From positions 1,212,616-1,276,615 of the forward strand of contig NZ_KB912877.1 of NCBI RefSeq assembly GCF_000383855.1: a DNA stretch of 64,000 nucleotides, given 5' to 3'. The translations under genes and the position numbers were made by a program. Shown here piece by piece: positions 35,730-46,755 of this stretch; within the stretch, counting starts at the first letter, position 1, and every line of letters starts with the position of its first letter. Source of the stretch: Methylobacter marinus A45. Lineage in GTDB: Bacteria > Pseudomonadota > Gammaproteobacteria > Methylococcales > Methylomonadaceae. The notes beneath the pieces were generated by a model. The model saw only the letters and a program-made list of their open reading frames with translations, was not told the origin of the DNA and ran no database searches.

Positions 35730-36269
35730 CTACGCCTTCGCCTGCTTCAAATACTGGTCCTTCAACTGCATATAATGCTGGTAAGAATATTCCAGAAATT
35801 CCTTTTCCGACTCTTTTAGGGGCCGTGCCTGCCTGGCGGGCGCGCCAACATAGAGATAGCCGCTTTCCAGTATTTTTCCGGGCGGCACCAGCGCCCCGGC
35901 CCCGAGCATGACATAATCCTCGAGCACGGCGTCGTCCATGATGATGGCGCCGACGCCTATCAGACAATAATTTCCGACCGTGCAGGCATGAACCACCGCC
36001 CGATGCCCGATCGTTACACCTTTGCCGATCGTCAACGGATGCCCTTGCGGTGAAAACTGACCAGCATGCGACACATGCAATACGGCACCATCCTGAACAT
36101 TGGTGCCCTCGCCGATTTTGATGCGCTCGACATCGCCTCTGACCACCGTCGCAGGCCATATTGATACATCATCGCCAAGCGTTACATCGCCGATAACCAC
36201 GGCGCTGTCATCGATGTAGACGGAGTTGCCGATGCGGGGATACTTATCATCAAACTTTCTAATGGCCAC
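35730..36269 (-). CDS. Gamma-carbonic anhydrase family protein (YrdA-like)
   Basis: This 179-aa left-handed beta-helix protein shows hexapeptide repeats such as IDDSAVVIGDVTLGDDVSIWP. The metal-site residues are in NVQDGAVLHVSHAG (His), GHRAVVHACTVG (two His) and the family motif YLYVGAPARQARPLKESE. It forms trimers with metal at the interfaces. E. coli YrdA lacks clear anhydrase activity, so activity is uncertain. Confidence 0.9.
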   Translation of the reverse strand: MAIRKFDDKYPRIGNSVYIDDSAVVIGDVTLGDDVSIWPATVVRGDVERIKIGEGTNVQDGAVLHVSHAGQFSPQGHPLTIGKGVTIGHRAVVHACTVGNYCLIGVGAIIMDDAVLEDYVMLGAGALVPPGKILESGYLYVGAPARQARPLKESEKEFLEYSYQHYMQLKDQYLKQAKA

Positions 36270-36477
36270 ACTACCTCCTGATTGTTAACTATAATTGATG
36301 GACTGAACGCATAATACATCAAAGGCTCGGCCAAATATTGATGTTTTACACTGACCTGTGACTGTGTGCTGTCAGGCAATGCACGGTATCCGCCCCAAGA
36401 ATCGCCCGGCAGGAAATATGCGCTAGGCAATCGATCGCGGACAGGGAATAAAAAAGAATCTCGATAGACGCTAAATT

Positions 36478-37128
36478 ATGGCTAAATGCATTAGTTGCGC
36501 AGCGCCGCTGCCGGCAAACACCAACAAATGCTTATACTGCGGCACGCATAATGACGTGGACCTGAAAAGCCGGCATCCCTATTCGATTACCCTTAAACAA
36601 TCGGAGCGGTTGTGTCCACATTGTGAGATACCCTTACAAACTATTGATCTCAACCTTAACAGTGCATTCCTGATCGAACGCTGCGAAAACTGTTTCGGCT
36701 TGTTCTTCGATCCTGGGGAAATCGATATTTTGCTTGAAAGCACAGTCTCGAACGTTTTCGCCATCAACAGGCAACATCTGGACACTATCAACCGGGATCG
36801 CTACCGGGCGGATAAAAAAGTCAAGTACCTCAAATGCCCGGTTTGTCGTGTCCTTATGAACCGGCGCGTATTCGCATCGCGTAGCGGCGTTGTGATCGAT
36901 CAATGCGGAAGCCATGGCATCTGGCTCGATAACGGCGAGATAACCCACCTGATGGAATGGAAAAAGGCTGGTGGTCAGTTACTGCACGAGCAAATAACCG
37001 GAAAAAGAAAAAACCGTTCTCAAACAGTTCACGAATACACTGCCGCACCATCCGGTTACCCGGTCATCAGTCCGGAAATTGATTTATTCGAAACGGTTAC
37101 TTCACTGATTGGAAGACTTTTTTATTGA
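36478..37128 (+). CDS. Zinc-ribbon protein with two zf-TFIIB-type domains
   Basis: This 216-aa protein has three zinc-binding parts: an N-terminal CISCAAPLPANTNKCLYCG ribbon (about 4-22), then two zf-TFIIB-type modules, LCPHCEIPL...ERCENCFGLFFDPGE and KCPVCRVLM...DQCGSHGIWLDNGE. The second has CGSHG, where His replaces a Cys of the usual set. The C-terminal 60 residues are unassigned. Such proteins are of unknown function. Flanked by intergenic hairpins, it appears to be monocistronic. Confidence 0.8.
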   Translation: MAKCISCAAPLPANTNKCLYCGTHNDVDLKSRHPYSITLKQSERLCPHCEIPLQTIDLNLNSAFLIERCENCFGLFFDPGEIDILLESTVSNVFAINRQHLDTINRDRYRADKKVKYLKCPVCRVLMNRRVFASRSGVVIDQCGSHGIWLDNGEITHLMEWKKAGGQLLHEQITGKRKNRSQTVHEYTAAPSGYPVISPEIDLFETVTSLIGRLFY

Positions 37129-37196
37129 TCGCGCATTCCGCAGCCCTTGAGTTCTGATCTGAAACACCGGCATTTCGAATTGACGGATCAATGCGG

Positions 37197-37225
37197 AGTG
37201 CCTGGCATACACCATGCCCGGCACT
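37197..37225. terminator. Hairpin between the zinc-ribbon gene and the small lipoprotein gene
   Basis: AGTGCCTGGCAT (37197-37208) pairs with ATGCCCGGCACT (37214-37225), with one mismatch and a 5-base loop. A second small stem GCCGAAA/TTTCGGC follows at about 37243-37269. The genes converge here, so these probably end one or both transcripts. T tracts are weak. Confidence 0.45.
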
Positions 37226-37277
37226 CTCTATAAAAATGAACCGCCGAAAATACCTGGCGTACTTTCGGCCATGTTAT

Positions 37278-37478
37278 TTACTCGTTACCTTCAGTAGCGG
37301 CGGGAGCGGGGGCCGTCGCCGCAGGAGAAGGCATAGTGGATGCAGGCGCGGTTTCCGTCATTGTCTGTCCGGACGGACTGCCCGTGGCGGGGGTGGATTC
37401 GTTCGTTTTTTCACATCCGGTCAATAAAGCCAAACCGAACAAAGTTATCATTACAATTTCTCTGGTTTTCATCATCAT
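37278..37478 (-). CDS. Small lipoprotein
   Basis: This 66-aa protein has a lipoprotein signal peptide (MMMKTREIVMITLFGLALLTGC) with the lipobox LLTGC, so Cys22 should be lipidated. The mature part is an extended Thr/Pro/Ala/Ser-rich tail with no fold I can name. The start may be any of the three ATGs at 37478, 37475 or 37472. Function unknown; small-protein envelope roles are possible. Confidence 0.7.
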   Translation of the reverse strand: MMMKTREIVMITLFGLALLTGCEKTNESTPATGSPSGQTMTETAPASTMPSPAATAPAPAATEGNE

Positions 37479-37641
37479 GTCCTATTCTATGGTTTTTGGG
37501 ATGTGTTTCATTTACCTGCAAATGATTACAAGTAATCGACATGCAAGCAGGGAGAGGCCTGCCGCTTATAAACAAAAACTTACCGATACAACTGATTCGA
37601 GATACAGAGCCTGATTGTGATAATCAGCCGGCAATACGCAA

Positions 37642-39351
37642 TCACATTGAATCCGGGGCATAAAACAATTCCACATGGCTAACGGCGGGAGTCGAATTGA
37701 TTAATTTATGCAATCGGCATGAGACCGTTTTTTTTCCATGCCGCATATCAACAAATTCACCCGCTGAAAAATCACTCGTGCCATAGACGAGACTGTCATG
37801 CTGGTTTAATGCCTTGATTCCCGGCAGCAGGACAGCCCAACACGTCAGTTCTTTCTGTCCGGGCCGCGCCAGTCCTACCAGTTCGGATTCAAAGCCAATC
37901 ATTTCAATTCCCAGGCCTATGCCTTGTAACGCTGGCTTATCGACTCTGCGTATCAAACCTATCTCCACTCTCTCATCCTGAGCCGAAAGCAGGGCAAAGA
38001 CATCGCCGACCCTAACTTTTAAGTCAACGGCCTTCCATAAAATATACAGCCCCTGAGCACTGCTGTTAATAACTTCAAAGGTCCCGGTTGGGATATCTTC
38101 CAGTCCCTGACTTTTTCCGATATTCGATGCTTCCCAGACCCGGCCGTCGCATGAAGCTTCCCGGCTCAGCTCCAAGATCCTGTTTATCTGGGAATTTCCG
38201 GCATTCCCGTTGTTGCACCGCGACGCCATCTGGTGCATCCATTCACTGCCTTCCGGCACCAGATCCAGGTCAGGCACCTCCCAGTTGCCACTGATTCTGG
38301 GATCCTTTTTCCGGGCTGGAGCTAAATTTTCATTTACGTCGTCATTATTCTTGCATAAGAAACTTATCAAATTATTAAAGCCGACGATTCCCAGCCCCTC
38401 CCGATGTTCGGCAACGCGGGTATATTTTCTTTTTTGCGCCAAACTTAAAGACCTTATCACACGCATGAACAATGAGCGGTTTATCGACTTTAACGCTCCC
38501 TGGCCGGTTGATTCCTGCTGCAAGAATTGATAGAGATTCTTTGCGACTCTGACCGGCGAAATATAACGGTCGGCATCGTCCATTTCAGCCCGTGCCAAAT
38601 GCACAGGCTCTCGGTCCTGCTTTAGGTTGAAGGCGCACAAACCTTGTGCCGTGCCTTGGGCAATCTTTTTCACGATGGGGGCCTCGACGGAAAAGCGTTC
38701 CAAGAACTGGTGAATTGCCTCCATTTCCCGAGGTCTGAATTGGTTGATGCCGGACAGCTCGAATACCAGAATATGCTTGAAAGCGGCATGGACAGTTTTG
38801 CCTTTATCGTCCCCGACTTCAATTTCCGTATCCAGAAACCCTGCCTGCTCGGCTACCGAATAAATCCGATAGCAGAAAAGCCAAAATCCTTCATACGGTT
38901 GCATGTAAACTTGCGACATATGCTTTAACGCTTTGCCTGCCGCCTGTAAAGCCAGATAGAAAGCCGCCTCAGGCGCATCAGAACGGGCAATCAGTCTGTC
39001 GCCCAGAAGCGAGTAATTTTCAGCCAGCATCACGAAGGCAAACGTGACAATATCGACATGAGCCCGCTCTTCCTTACTGAGCGGAAACCCGGCATCCAGA
39101 TAAATTCTTTCCAACTGCCTAACGAGTTGTTCCAGGCAAGTGTTGATCTTTTGCAGATATGCCAAGTGCTGCCGAGGATCGATTTCGATGCGGGTAAAAG
39201 CCTGCAAGGTACAGAAGATTTCCTTGCAGGAATTGTAATCCTGCCGCATGGACAAGGTTTGCAACCACTCGGTGAGCGCTTGCTCATTCACCGCAAAAGG
39301 AATTTTATAATCGGTTATATCCGGCGCCGTCCTGAATCTTGGATTTTCCAT
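37642..39351 (-). CDS. Unknown 569-aa cytoplasmic protein, possible PilZ-like C-terminus
   Basis: I do not recognise a named family with certainty. The first 330 residues look alpha-helical (repeats of TLQAFTRIEIDPRQHLAYLQ, EAAFYLALQAAGKALKHMSQVY) without signal peptide or membrane helices. Residues about 400-560 look like beta-structure: TGTFEVINSSAQGLYILWK, LKVRVGDVFALLSAQDERVEIGLIRRV. That order resembles PilZ or other c-di-GMP-binding beta-barrels, but the RxxxR and (D/N)xSxxG motifs are not clear (NSSAQG is the nearest). It stands alone on the minus strand. Confidence 0.7.
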   Translation of the reverse strand: MENPRFRTAPDITDYKIPFAVNEQALTEWLQTLSMRQDYNSCKEIFCTLQAFTRIEIDPRQHLAYLQKINTCLEQLVRQLERIYLDAGFPLSKEERAHVDIVTFAFVMLAENYSLLGDRLIARSDAPEAAFYLALQAAGKALKHMSQVYMQPYEGFWLFCYRIYSVAEQAGFLDTEIEVGDDKGKTVHAAFKHILVFELSGINQFRPREMEAIHQFLERFSVEAPIVKKIAQGTAQGLCAFNLKQDREPVHLARAEMDDADRYISPVRVAKNLYQFLQQESTGQGALKSINRSLFMRVIRSLSLAQKRKYTRVAEHREGLGIVGFNNLISFLCKNNDDVNENLAPARKKDPRISGNWEVPDLDLVPEGSEWMHQMASRCNNGNAGNSQINRILELSREASCDGRVWEASNIGKSQGLEDIPTGTFEVINSSAQGLYILWKAVDLKVRVGDVFALLSAQDERVEIGLIRRVDKPALQGIGLGIEMIGFESELVGLARPGQKELTCWAVLLPGIKALNQHDSLVYGTSDFSAGEFVDMRHGKKTVSCRLHKLINSTPAVSHVELFYAPDSM

Positions 39352-39510
39352 TTTACATCCTCACAATATACAAAATATTCACTAGCAAGACGTATCAGTA
39401 TAGTCGTGTTTTTTATAATATTTTTGGCGCTTCCTCGCCGCTTATGGAAAACCTTCGGAGAGTGATATGAAGCGGGACAGCATCTGCATGCAGGCTGCCC
39501 CGCGCACTCA

Positions 39511-40578
39511 TTATTGCACGCGCCGCAGGGCCGACAGCGCCAGCGCCAAGACCGTCAGGCTGGGTAAAATCGCCATGAGCGGGGGGTTGAGATCGTAGAT
39601 CAGCCCGACATGACCGACAATTTTGTCGAAAATGTTAAATCCCATACCGATAATGACCCCTATCATCATCCTGGCGCCGACACTGACGCCCCGTTTAACG
39701 CCAATCACAAACGGCGCGGAAACCAGCAGCATGACAAAGGTGACCAAAGGGTTCACTACGCGGCCCCAGAATGCCATTTCAAAGATATGGGCTTTTTGAT
39801 GATTTTCCTTCAGAAAACCAATGTACTTGCCCAGATCATAGAGCGACATGTTATCGGGACTTACCACCACAATTTTCAATAAATCCGGCGCGATCGAGGA
39901 CTGCCAGACTAGTTCGCCCCGGGTACTGGCGGTCATTAATTCTTTTGAAATCACCGATTGCCTGATACCTTCCAGTTTCCATTGCTGCCCCTTCAGAAAC
40001 GTCGCCTTATCCGCATGCAGGGTCTGGCGCAAACGGTCTTGATCATCCAGCTCATGGATAGTGATATCCACAAGATGCCCGTCATCGACAATTTGCCGGA
40101 CATTAATGAACTTCCTGTCTTCGCGCAGCCAAAGGCCATAGCGATAATCCATGGTCACCTGCTCATGCTGGGCCGTGGACTTGATCATCTGCGCCGTGCG
40201 TTCAGCCAGGGGCGCCACAAATTCGCCGACGACGATGGAAATCATCACTAAAATCGCACCGGACAGCATGACCGCTTTAATGATGCCCAAAACGGACAGA
40301 CCCGCCGCGCGCATGGCAATCAATTCACGGTTATTACCCATGGACCCCAATATGAACAGGCTGCCCAGCAAGGCCGACGATGGCATCAATTCATAAAAGA
40401 CCCGCGGCGAAGTCAGGGCCAGATAAGAAAAAATTTCATTCAGGCCATAATGGCCCTTGCCCAGATCCTTTAATTCATCACTGAAGGTAAACAGGTTAAA
40501 CAGGGTCAACAGTAACAAAATGGCAATAAGCGAGCCTTTTAAAATCTCTATGACGATATACCGAGTCAGGACATTCAT
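39511..40578 (-). CDS. lptG: LPS export permease LptG
   Basis: This 355-aa inner-membrane protein starts at the ATG at 40578 (MNVLTRYIVIEILKGSLIAI), overlapping the lptF stop by 4 bp (ATGA). It has two N-terminal and four C-terminal-region membrane helices around a periplasmic jellyroll. With LptF and LptB it drives LPS from the inner membrane to the Lpt bridge. The motif ELMPSSALLGSLFILGSMGNNRELIAMRAAGLS contacts LptB. Confidence 0.94.
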   Translation of the reverse strand: MNVLTRYIVIEILKGSLIAILLLLTLFNLFTFSDELKDLGKGHYGLNEIFSYLALTSPRVFYELMPSSALLGSLFILGSMGNNRELIAMRAAGLSVLGIIKAVMLSGAILVMISIVVGEFVAPLAERTAQMIKSTAQHEQVTMDYRYGLWLREDRKFINVRQIVDDGHLVDITIHELDDQDRLRQTLHADKATFLKGQQWKLEGIRQSVISKELMTASTRGELVWQSSIAPDLLKIVVVSPDNMSLYDLGKYIGFLKENHQKAHIFEMAFWGRVVNPLVTFVMLLVSAPFVIGVKRGVSVGARMMIGVIIGMGFNIFDKIVGHVGLIYDLNPPLMAILPSLTVLALALSALRRVQ

Positions 40579-41669
40579 CTCGCCACCTTTTCCCTGAGTT
40601 TCATCATCACCCACTGCCATCCATACAGCTTTATCAAAAGTCCCACACCGACCAACGCCAATATCCAATACACCCCAATGCCTCCCAGCCAAACCGGTAT
40701 CGTTTCATTGATGACCCAGCTTTGACTGACGCGGATGAGATTCCCGTAACTGAAATAGATTAAAAAGGCGATCGTCATATTACCGTAAACACCGCCCCGC
40801 GGCGCGCTTTGTGCCAACGGCACGGCAAGGAAACTAAGAAAAATCATGCTTAAAGGGATCGAATAGCGGCGTTGCAGCTCGGCGACATCGCGTATGACTT
40901 CGGAATTCCATAGCACATCCATCGCCACCGCTTCCCGGCTGGTATTGATGACCGAGCTTCTCTCTTCGATTCTGACGGCATATTCGACGAAATTTTCAAT
41001 CACATAATCCAACGCGCCCGGCATCCCCAGGATACGCTCGCCATGCTCCAGTATCATGTAGCGGCCGCCCTCCAGTTCCGCCAGCCGGCCGGCTTCAGAG
41101 TTGATAGTGGCCAGCTTGCCGTTAAGCTGCCTCTGTTGCACGAACACCTTGTGCATTTTTTTATCGTCACCGATCTTTTCCACATAAAAAACCAGGTCGC
41201 CCTGGCTGTATTCGCTGAACTTGCCAGCCGCGACGCCCCTGATATCGGCGGACTGCTCGTCCTGATGCATTATTTCCTCGGTCTTGGCTTCGGCCCAGGG
41301 AGCCACATACAGCGACAACCCCGCGGACACGACACTCAACGGGAAAACCAGCAGGAACACGGCCCGGTAAATAGTGCCGGCCCCGCCTCCGGCGGACGCA
41401 ATCGACGACATTTCCTGGTCCCGATACATGCGGCCCAATACCATCAACACCGCCATGAATAAAGCGGCCGGCAGGAAAGAAATGCTGGCAACGACCATTT
41501 TCAGGCCCAGGATGCTCAGCAGGGTTTCGTTCGACACCTGTCCTTCAATCGCCTTATCCAGGATTTTGATAAACCTCCGACTGACGATAATCACGACAAT
41601 CACGGTCAAAACAGCTAGCAATGTTTTGATCAAATCGCGCATAATCAATCGGTCCAGAACGGTAATCAA
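40575..41669 (-). CDS. lptF: LPS export permease LptF
   Basis: This roughly 364-aa protein has the same plan as LptG. The coupling region is ALFMAVLMVLGRMYRDQEMSSIASAG. The most likely start is the TTG at 41669 (ITVLDRLIMRDLIKTLL), which gives the N-terminus expected for LptF; upstream in-frame ATGs add 48 residues of unlikely sequence. An internal ATG at 41642 is another option. It is divergent from pepA, the usual arrangement in gammaproteobacteria. Confidence 0.9.
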   Translation of the reverse strand: MITVLDRLIMRDLIKTLLAVLTVIVVIIVSRRFIKILDKAIEGQVSNETLLSILGLKMVVASISFLPAALFMAVLMVLGRMYRDQEMSSIASAGGGAGTIYRAVFLLVFPLSVVSAGLSLYVAPWAEAKTEEIMHQDEQSADIRGVAAGKFSEYSQGDLVFYVEKIGDDKKMHKVFVQQRQLNGKLATINSEAGRLAELEGGRYMILEHGERILGMPGALDYVIENFVEYAVRIEERSSVINTSREAVAMDVLWNSEVIRDVAELQRRYSIPLSMIFLSFLAVPLAQSAPRGGVYGNMTIAFLIYFSYGNLIRVSQSWVINETIPVWLGGIGVYWILALVGVGLLIKLYGWQWVMMKLREKVAR

Positions 41670-41746
41670 CGGACGCCGTTCCCTTTTATAGCCTTGCGGC
41701 CAATCTGCTCCCAAGCCTGTCTCCCCATCAAAATAAATTTGTGTTG

Positions 41747-41752
41747 TATAAT
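41747..41752 (+). promoter_or_regulatory. Candidate -10 box for pepA
   Basis: A perfect TATAAT lies about 88 bp before the pepA ATG, in the lptF-pepA gap. No good -35 box is visible at the right distance. Confidence 0.35.
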
Positions 41753-41839
41753 TCAAAACTAAACAGCCCATCTTGAAAACGGCGTACAGACGGCCCCTTG
41801 TCAAGATACTCATTCTCTCGCAACTACACGATAAAAATT

Positions 41840-43330
41840 ATGGACTATTCTATAGAAATCACGCCTTTAGAAAAACTGCAATCTGACTGCATCATTGTCG
41901 GCGTTTACGAGGACCAGCAACTGACCCCGGCGGCCATGACCCTTGACAACAGCACTCAGGGAATCATCAGCAACATCGTCAGCCGCGGCGATATCAGCGG
42001 AAAAAATGGTGAAACGCTCTTGATCAACGTCATCCCCGACAGCTCTATCGAACGCATTTTGCTGGTCGGCCTGGGCAAAAAAGAGTCTTTATCGGGCAAG
42101 AATTACCGCAAGGCGCTGGCGGCGGCCATCAACAGCCTGAAAAAGCCGCAAATAAAATCCGTCGCCTGTTGCCTGGCCGAATGTGATGTGACAGCCGGCG
42201 ATTGGCAATGGAAAACCCGTCAAATCATCGAAGTCTTCAGCGATGCCGCCTATCAATTCACAGAACTGAAATCCGACAAGGAAACGGAAAGCAAGATTGA
42301 ACGGGTAGCCATCTGCGCGCCGCAAAGCGAGAGCGCCCTGGCGCAAGCGGGAATGGAACAAGGGCGCGCGATTGCCGACGGGGTGAATCTGGCCAAACAC
42401 CTGGCCGACCTGCCGGGCAATATCTGCACCCCGACCTTTCTTGCCGGCCAGGCGGCCGAATTAGGCAAAAAATTCGACAAACTGACGGTCAGCGTGCTGG
42501 AAGAATCCGACATGGAGAAGCTGGGCATGGGGGCTTTGCTGTCGGTCTCGCGCGGCAGCCGCCAGCCGGCCAAGCTGATTGCGCTGGAATATCATGGCGG
42601 CGACAAAAACGGCAAGCCCATCGTTCTGATCGGCAAAGGGCTCACCTTTGATGCCGGCGGCATTTCCCTGAAACCGGGGGCGGGCATGGATGAAATGAAA
42701 TACGACATGTGCGGCGGCGCGGCCGTTCTCGGCACGTTCCTGGCCGCCGCGCAAATGGATCTGCCGCTTAACATCGTCGGCCTGATCCCCTCATCGGAAA
42801 ACCTGCCCGACGGCAATGCCAACAAGCCGGGCGACATTCTGACCAGCATGTCCGGCAAGACCATCGAAGTCCTGAACACGGACGCCGAAGGCCGCCTGAT
42901 TCTTTGCGATACGCTGACCTATGCGGAACGCTATAACCCCGATGTCGTGATCGACCTGGCGACCTTGACCGGCGCCTGCCTGGTGGCTTTGGGCCGCGTG
43001 CCCAGCGGCCTGCTCGGCAACGACGACAGATTGTGCAATGAACTGCTCGCGGCCAGCGAGACGGCCACCGACAGTCTCTGGCGCCTGCCGCTGTGGGAAG
43101 AATACCAGGAGCTGCTCAAATCCAACTTCGCCGACATGGCCAATATCGGCGGCAAGGATGCCGGCACTATTACGGCGGCCTGCTTTCTGTCGCGTTTCGC
43201 CGAAAACTTCCGCTGGGCGCATCTGGATATCGCCGGCACCGCCTGGCGCACCGGCCAGACCAAAGGCGCGACCGGCCGCCCTGTTCCGCTTTTGTGCCAA
43301 TACTTGATCAACCGCACGCCCAAGGCTTAA
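41840..43330 (+). CDS. pepA: Leucyl aminopeptidase PepA
   Basis: This 496-aa cytosolic aminopeptidase starts at the ATG at 41840 ([17 protein letters not shown]). The M17 metal-binding signature [12 protein letters not shown] and the [18 protein letters not shown] block are intact. It removes N-terminal residues from peptides and, in E. coli, also acts in site-specific recombination. It is followed after 6 bp by holC, the conserved order pepA-holC-valS. Confidence 0.95.
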   Translation: MDYSIEITPLEKLQSDCIIVGVYEDQQLTPAAMTLDNSTQGIISNIVSRGDISGKNGETLLINVIPDSSIERILLVGLGKKESLSGKNYRKALAAAINSLKKPQIKSVACCLAECDVTAGDWQWKTRQIIEVFSDAAYQFTELKSDKETESKIERVAICAPQSESALAQAGMEQGRAIADGVNLAKHLADLPGNICTPTFLAGQAAELGKKFDKLTVSVLEESDMEKLGMGALLSVSRGSRQPAKLIALEYHGGDKNGKPIVLIGKGLTFDAGGISLKPGAGMDEMKYDMCGGAAVLGTFLAAAQMDLPLNIVGLIPSSENLPDGNANKPGDILTSMSGKTIEVLNTDAEGRLILCDTLTYAERYNPDVVIDLATLTGACLVALGRVPSGLLGNDDRLCNELLAASETATDSLWRLPLWEEYQELLKSNFADMANIGGKDAGTITAACFLSRFAENFRWAHLDIAGTAWRTGQTKGATGRPVPLLCQYLINRTPKA

Positions 43331-43336
43331 AAGCGC

Positions 43337-43792
43337 ATGCCGGAAGTCAGCTTCTATATATTGCCGTCTCTTTCGTTACAGGAACGCTATCTGTTCGCCT
43401 GCAAACTGATAGAGAAAGCCTATCGCAGCGGCCATTTCTGTTATGTGCTGACCGACTCGGACGAACAAAGCGAAATCATGGACAACCTGCTCTGGACTTT
43501 CAGGGCAGGTAGTTTCATACCCCATCAGGTCTATGCAGGCGAACGGCCAGATCTTGACAACGTGATCCTGATCGGTTCTCGACAGGCGCCTGAAAGCTGG
43601 CAGAGAACCTTGATTAATCTGTCCTCGCAATGCCCGCGGGAGCTTGACCGGATCGAACGCCTGCTGGAAATTCTCGACAACAGCGAAACAACCAAGGCCG
43701 CCGGCAGGCAGCGCTATCGCCAATACCAACAGCGGGGACTGGCCATTAGCACACATAAAATTGAGCATGAAAACTCAAGGCATAAGGTATAA
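43337..43792 (+). CDS. holC: DNA polymerase III subunit chi
   Basis: This 151-aa protein has the chi features YVLTDSDEQSEIMDNLLWTF and FIPHQV. Chi links the clamp loader to single-strand binding protein. Position between pepA and valS supports the call. Confidence 0.92.
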   Translation: MPEVSFYILPSLSLQERYLFACKLIEKAYRSGHFCYVLTDSDEQSEIMDNLLWTFRAGSFIPHQVYAGERPDLDNVILIGSRQAPESWQRTLINLSSQCPRELDRIERLLEILDNSETTKAAGRQRYRQYQQRGLAISTHKIEHENSRHKV

Positions 43793-43843
43793 CGTTACCT
43801 TGCGTCTTAAACAAATTACCCTTACGAGAAATAACAATCATCC

Positions 43844-46651
43844 ATGGAAAAAACATACGCACCCCATTCAATCGAACAACGCTGGTATCAAACCTGGGAA
43901 GAAAAAGGCTATTTTGCAGCCAGAGAGGACGGTGAATCTTATTGCATCATGATCCCGCCGCCCAATGTGACCGGCAGTTTGCATATGGGGCACGCGTTTC
44001 AGGACACGATCATGGATGCGCTGACGCGTTACCACCGCATGAAGGGCTACAGCACTTTGTGGCAGCCCGGCACCGACCATGCCGGCATCGCCACGCAGAT
44101 GGTCGTCGAGCGCCTGATCGATGCCGAAGGCAAGACCCGCCACGACTACGGCCGCGAAAAATTCATCGAAAAAATCTGGGAATGGAAGGAGCAATCAGGC
44201 GGCACGATCACACGCCAGCTGCGCCGCATGGGCTCGTCGCTGGACTGGAACCGGGAACGCTTCACCATGGACGAGGGCATGTCCGAAGCCGTCCAGGAAG
44301 TCTTTATCCGCCTGTATGAAGAAGGCCTGATCTACCGCGGCAAGCGCCTGGTGAACTGGGACCCGGTGCTGCATACGGCGGTCTCGGACCTGGAAGTGCT
44401 GTCGGAAGAGGAAAACGGCTCGATGTGGCACATGCGCTATCCGCTGTCCAATGGCCAGGGCCACCTGATCGTCGCCACGACGCGCCCCGAAACCCTGCTC
44501 GGCGATGCCGCCGTCGCGATTCATCCGAATGACGAGCGTTACAAGCACCTGATCGGCGAGTTTGTCGAACTGCCGCTGACCGGCCGCCGCATCCCGATCA
44601 TTGCCGATGAATATGTCGACCCCGAGTTCGGCACCGGCTGCGTCAAGATCACGCCGGCGCATGATTTCAACGACTACGAGGTGTGGACAAGGCACCGTAA
44701 TGCATCAGCCATCAGCGAACTGCCGCACGGCGGCCTGATCAATATCTTCACGGTCGACGCCACCGTGCGCGCCAATCTGGACACGGAAGGGGACCTGCTC
44801 CCGGCGAAATACGTCGGTCTGGACCGCTTCGAGGCGCGCAAGCAGATGGTCGCCGACCTGGACGCCCAGGGCCTGCTGGAAAAAATCGTCGACCACAAGC
44901 TGATGGTGCCGCGCGGCGACCGCACCGGCAGCGTCATCGAGCCGCTGCTGACCGATCAGTGGTACGTCAGGGTCGAGCCGCTGGCCAAGCCGGCCATCGA
45001 GGCCGTCGAAACCGGCGCGATCAAATTCGTGCCCGACAACTGGAAAAACACCTATTTCGACTGGATGCGCAACATTCAGGACTGGTGCATTTCCCGGCAG
45101 ATCTGGTGGGGGCACCGGATTCCGGCCTGGTATGACGATCAGGGCAACACCTATGTCGGCCGCTCGGAACAGGAAGTCCGCGCCACGCACAATCTGCCGG
45201 CCGACTATGCGCTGAAGCAGGATGAAGACGTGCTCGACACCTGGTTCTCGTCCGCCCTGTGGCCGTTCTCGACGCTGGGCTGGCCCGACAACACGCCCGA
45301 ACTGGCCCGGCATTATCCGACCAGCGTGCTGGTCACCGGCTTCGACATCATCTTCTTCTGGGTCGCGCGCATGATTATGATGGGGCTGAAATTCCAGGGC
45401 GATGTGCCGTTCCGGGAAGTCTACATTCACGGCCTGGTACGCGATGCCGAGGGCCAGAAAATGTCCAAATCCAAGGGCAACGTGCTCGATCCCATCGACA
45501 TCATCGACGGCATCGATCTGGAAACCCTGGTCGCCAAACGCGTCTCGGGCATGATGCAGCCGCATCTGGCCAAAAAGATCGAGCAGGCCACGCGCAAACA
45601 GTTCCCGGACGGCATTCCGTCTTTCGGCACCGACGCCTTGCGCTTCACGTTCGCCTCGCTGGCTTCGACCGGCCGCGACATCCGCTTCGACCTGGCACGT
45701 ACCGAAGGCTACCGCAATTTCTGCAACAAGCTCTGGAACGCCGCACGCTACGTGCTGATGAATACCGAAGGCCAGGATAACGGCCTGTCAGGCGCTTGCG
45801 AATACACGCAGGTCGACCGCTGGATCACCGCCCGACTGCATCAGGTCATCGCGACAACATCCAACGCCATCGACAACTACCGTTTCGATCTGGCGGCCCA
45901 GGCCATTTATGAGTTCACCTGGAACGAATACTGCGACTGGTATCTGGAGCTGGCCAAGATTTCGCTGCAGTCTGACAATGAGGCGCTACAACGCGGCACG
46001 CGCCGTACGCTGTTGACGGTACTGGAAAACGTGCTGCGCCTTGCGCATCCATTGATGCCGTTCATTACCGAGGAAATCTGGCAGCGCGTTGCGCCATTGG
46101 CCGGAATCGAGGCCGAAACCATCATGCTGCAGCCGTACCCGAAATCCGATGAAGCTCAGATCGATACGACTGCCATTGCTGAAATCAACTGGGTCATGAA
46201 CTTTATCCTGGGCGTGCGCCGTATCCGCGGCGAGATGAACATCGCGCCGGGCAAACCGCTGCCGGTCCTGCTGCAGAACGGTTCCGATGCTGACAGAACC
46301 AGCTTAGCCAACAATCAAATCTATTTGCTGAAGCTGGGCCGTCTCGAATCGATCAATTGGCTCGATGCCGACGAAACGGCGCCCGAATCGGCTATCGCGC
46401 TGGTCGGCGAGATGAAGATCCTGATTCCGATGGCCGGCCTGATCGACAAGGCAGCCGAACTGGCGCGACTGGACAAGGAAATTCAGAAAATCATCAAGGA
46501 ACTGCCCAGAATCGAAGGCAAATTAAGCAATCCGGCCTTCATCGACAAAGCGCCGGCCGATGTCATTGACAAAGAAAAAGCCAAACTGGCCGATTTACGC
46601 TCCTCGCTGAACAATCTCGAAGAACAGCACCGCAAAATCCAGGCTTTATAA
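43844..46651 (+). CDS. valS: Valyl-tRNA synthetase
   Basis: This 935-aa class I synthetase has the HIGH-type motif [17 protein letters not shown] near residue 42 and [12 protein letters not shown] near 540. The CP1 editing domain lies between them ([18 protein letters not shown]). A C-terminal coiled coil arm ends the protein ([22 protein letters not shown]). Full length. Confidence 0.97.
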   Translation: MEKTYAPHSIEQRWYQTWEEKGYFAAREDGESYCIMIPPPNVTGSLHMGHAFQDTIMDALTRYHRMKGYSTLWQPGTDHAGIATQMVVERLIDAEGKTRHDYGREKFIEKIWEWKEQSGGTITRQLRRMGSSLDWNRERFTMDEGMSEAVQEVFIRLYEEGLIYRGKRLVNWDPVLHTAVSDLEVLSEEENGSMWHMRYPLSNGQGHLIVATTRPETLLGDAAVAIHPNDERYKHLIGEFVELPLTGRRIPIIADEYVDPEFGTGCVKITPAHDFNDYEVWTRHRNASAISELPHGGLINIFTVDATVRANLDTEGDLLPAKYVGLDRFEARKQMVADLDAQGLLEKIVDHKLMVPRGDRTGSVIEPLLTDQWYVRVEPLAKPAIEAVETGAIKFVPDNWKNTYFDWMRNIQDWCISRQIWWGHRIPAWYDDQGNTYVGRSEQEVRATHNLPADYALKQDEDVLDTWFSSALWPFSTLGWPDNTPELARHYPTSVLVTGFDIIFFWVARMIMMGLKFQGDVPFREVYIHGLVRDAEGQKMSKSKGNVLDPIDIIDGIDLETLVAKRVSGMMQPHLAKKIEQATRKQFPDGIPSFGTDALRFTFASLASTGRDIRFDLARTEGYRNFCNKLWNAARYVLMNTEGQDNGLSGACEYTQVDRWITARLHQVIATTSNAIDNYRFDLAAQAIYEFTWNEYCDWYLELAKISLQSDNEALQRGTRRTLLTVLENVLRLAHPLMPFITEEIWQRVAPLAGIEAETIMLQPYPKSDEAQIDTTAIAEINWVMNFILGVRRIRGEMNIAPGKPLPVLLQNGSDADRTSLANNQIYLLKLGRLESINWLDADETAPESAIALVGEMKILIPMAGLIDKAAELARLDKEIQKIIKELPRIEGKLSNPAFIDKAPADVIDKEKAKLADLRSSLNNLEEQHRKIQAL

Positions 46652-46658
46652 AAGCGCC

Positions 46659-46690
46659 AGGCACGGGCGAAAGCGCTTCCGCCCGTGCCT
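46659..46690 (+). terminator. Terminator-like hairpin after valS
   Basis: AGGCACGGGCG (46659-46669) and CGCCCGTGCCT (46680-46690) form a perfect 11-bp stem with a 10-base loop, followed by ATTATT. It separates valS from pilB. Confidence 0.65.
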
Positions 46691-46755
46691 ATTATTGGAC
46701 AAACCTCTTATTTCATCTATATTTGCCTATACAGTTGCATTAACCCAATCATCGC

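Noticed and set aside
44705-45565. Minus-strand 286-codon ORF
   Set aside because: Antisense shadow of valS.
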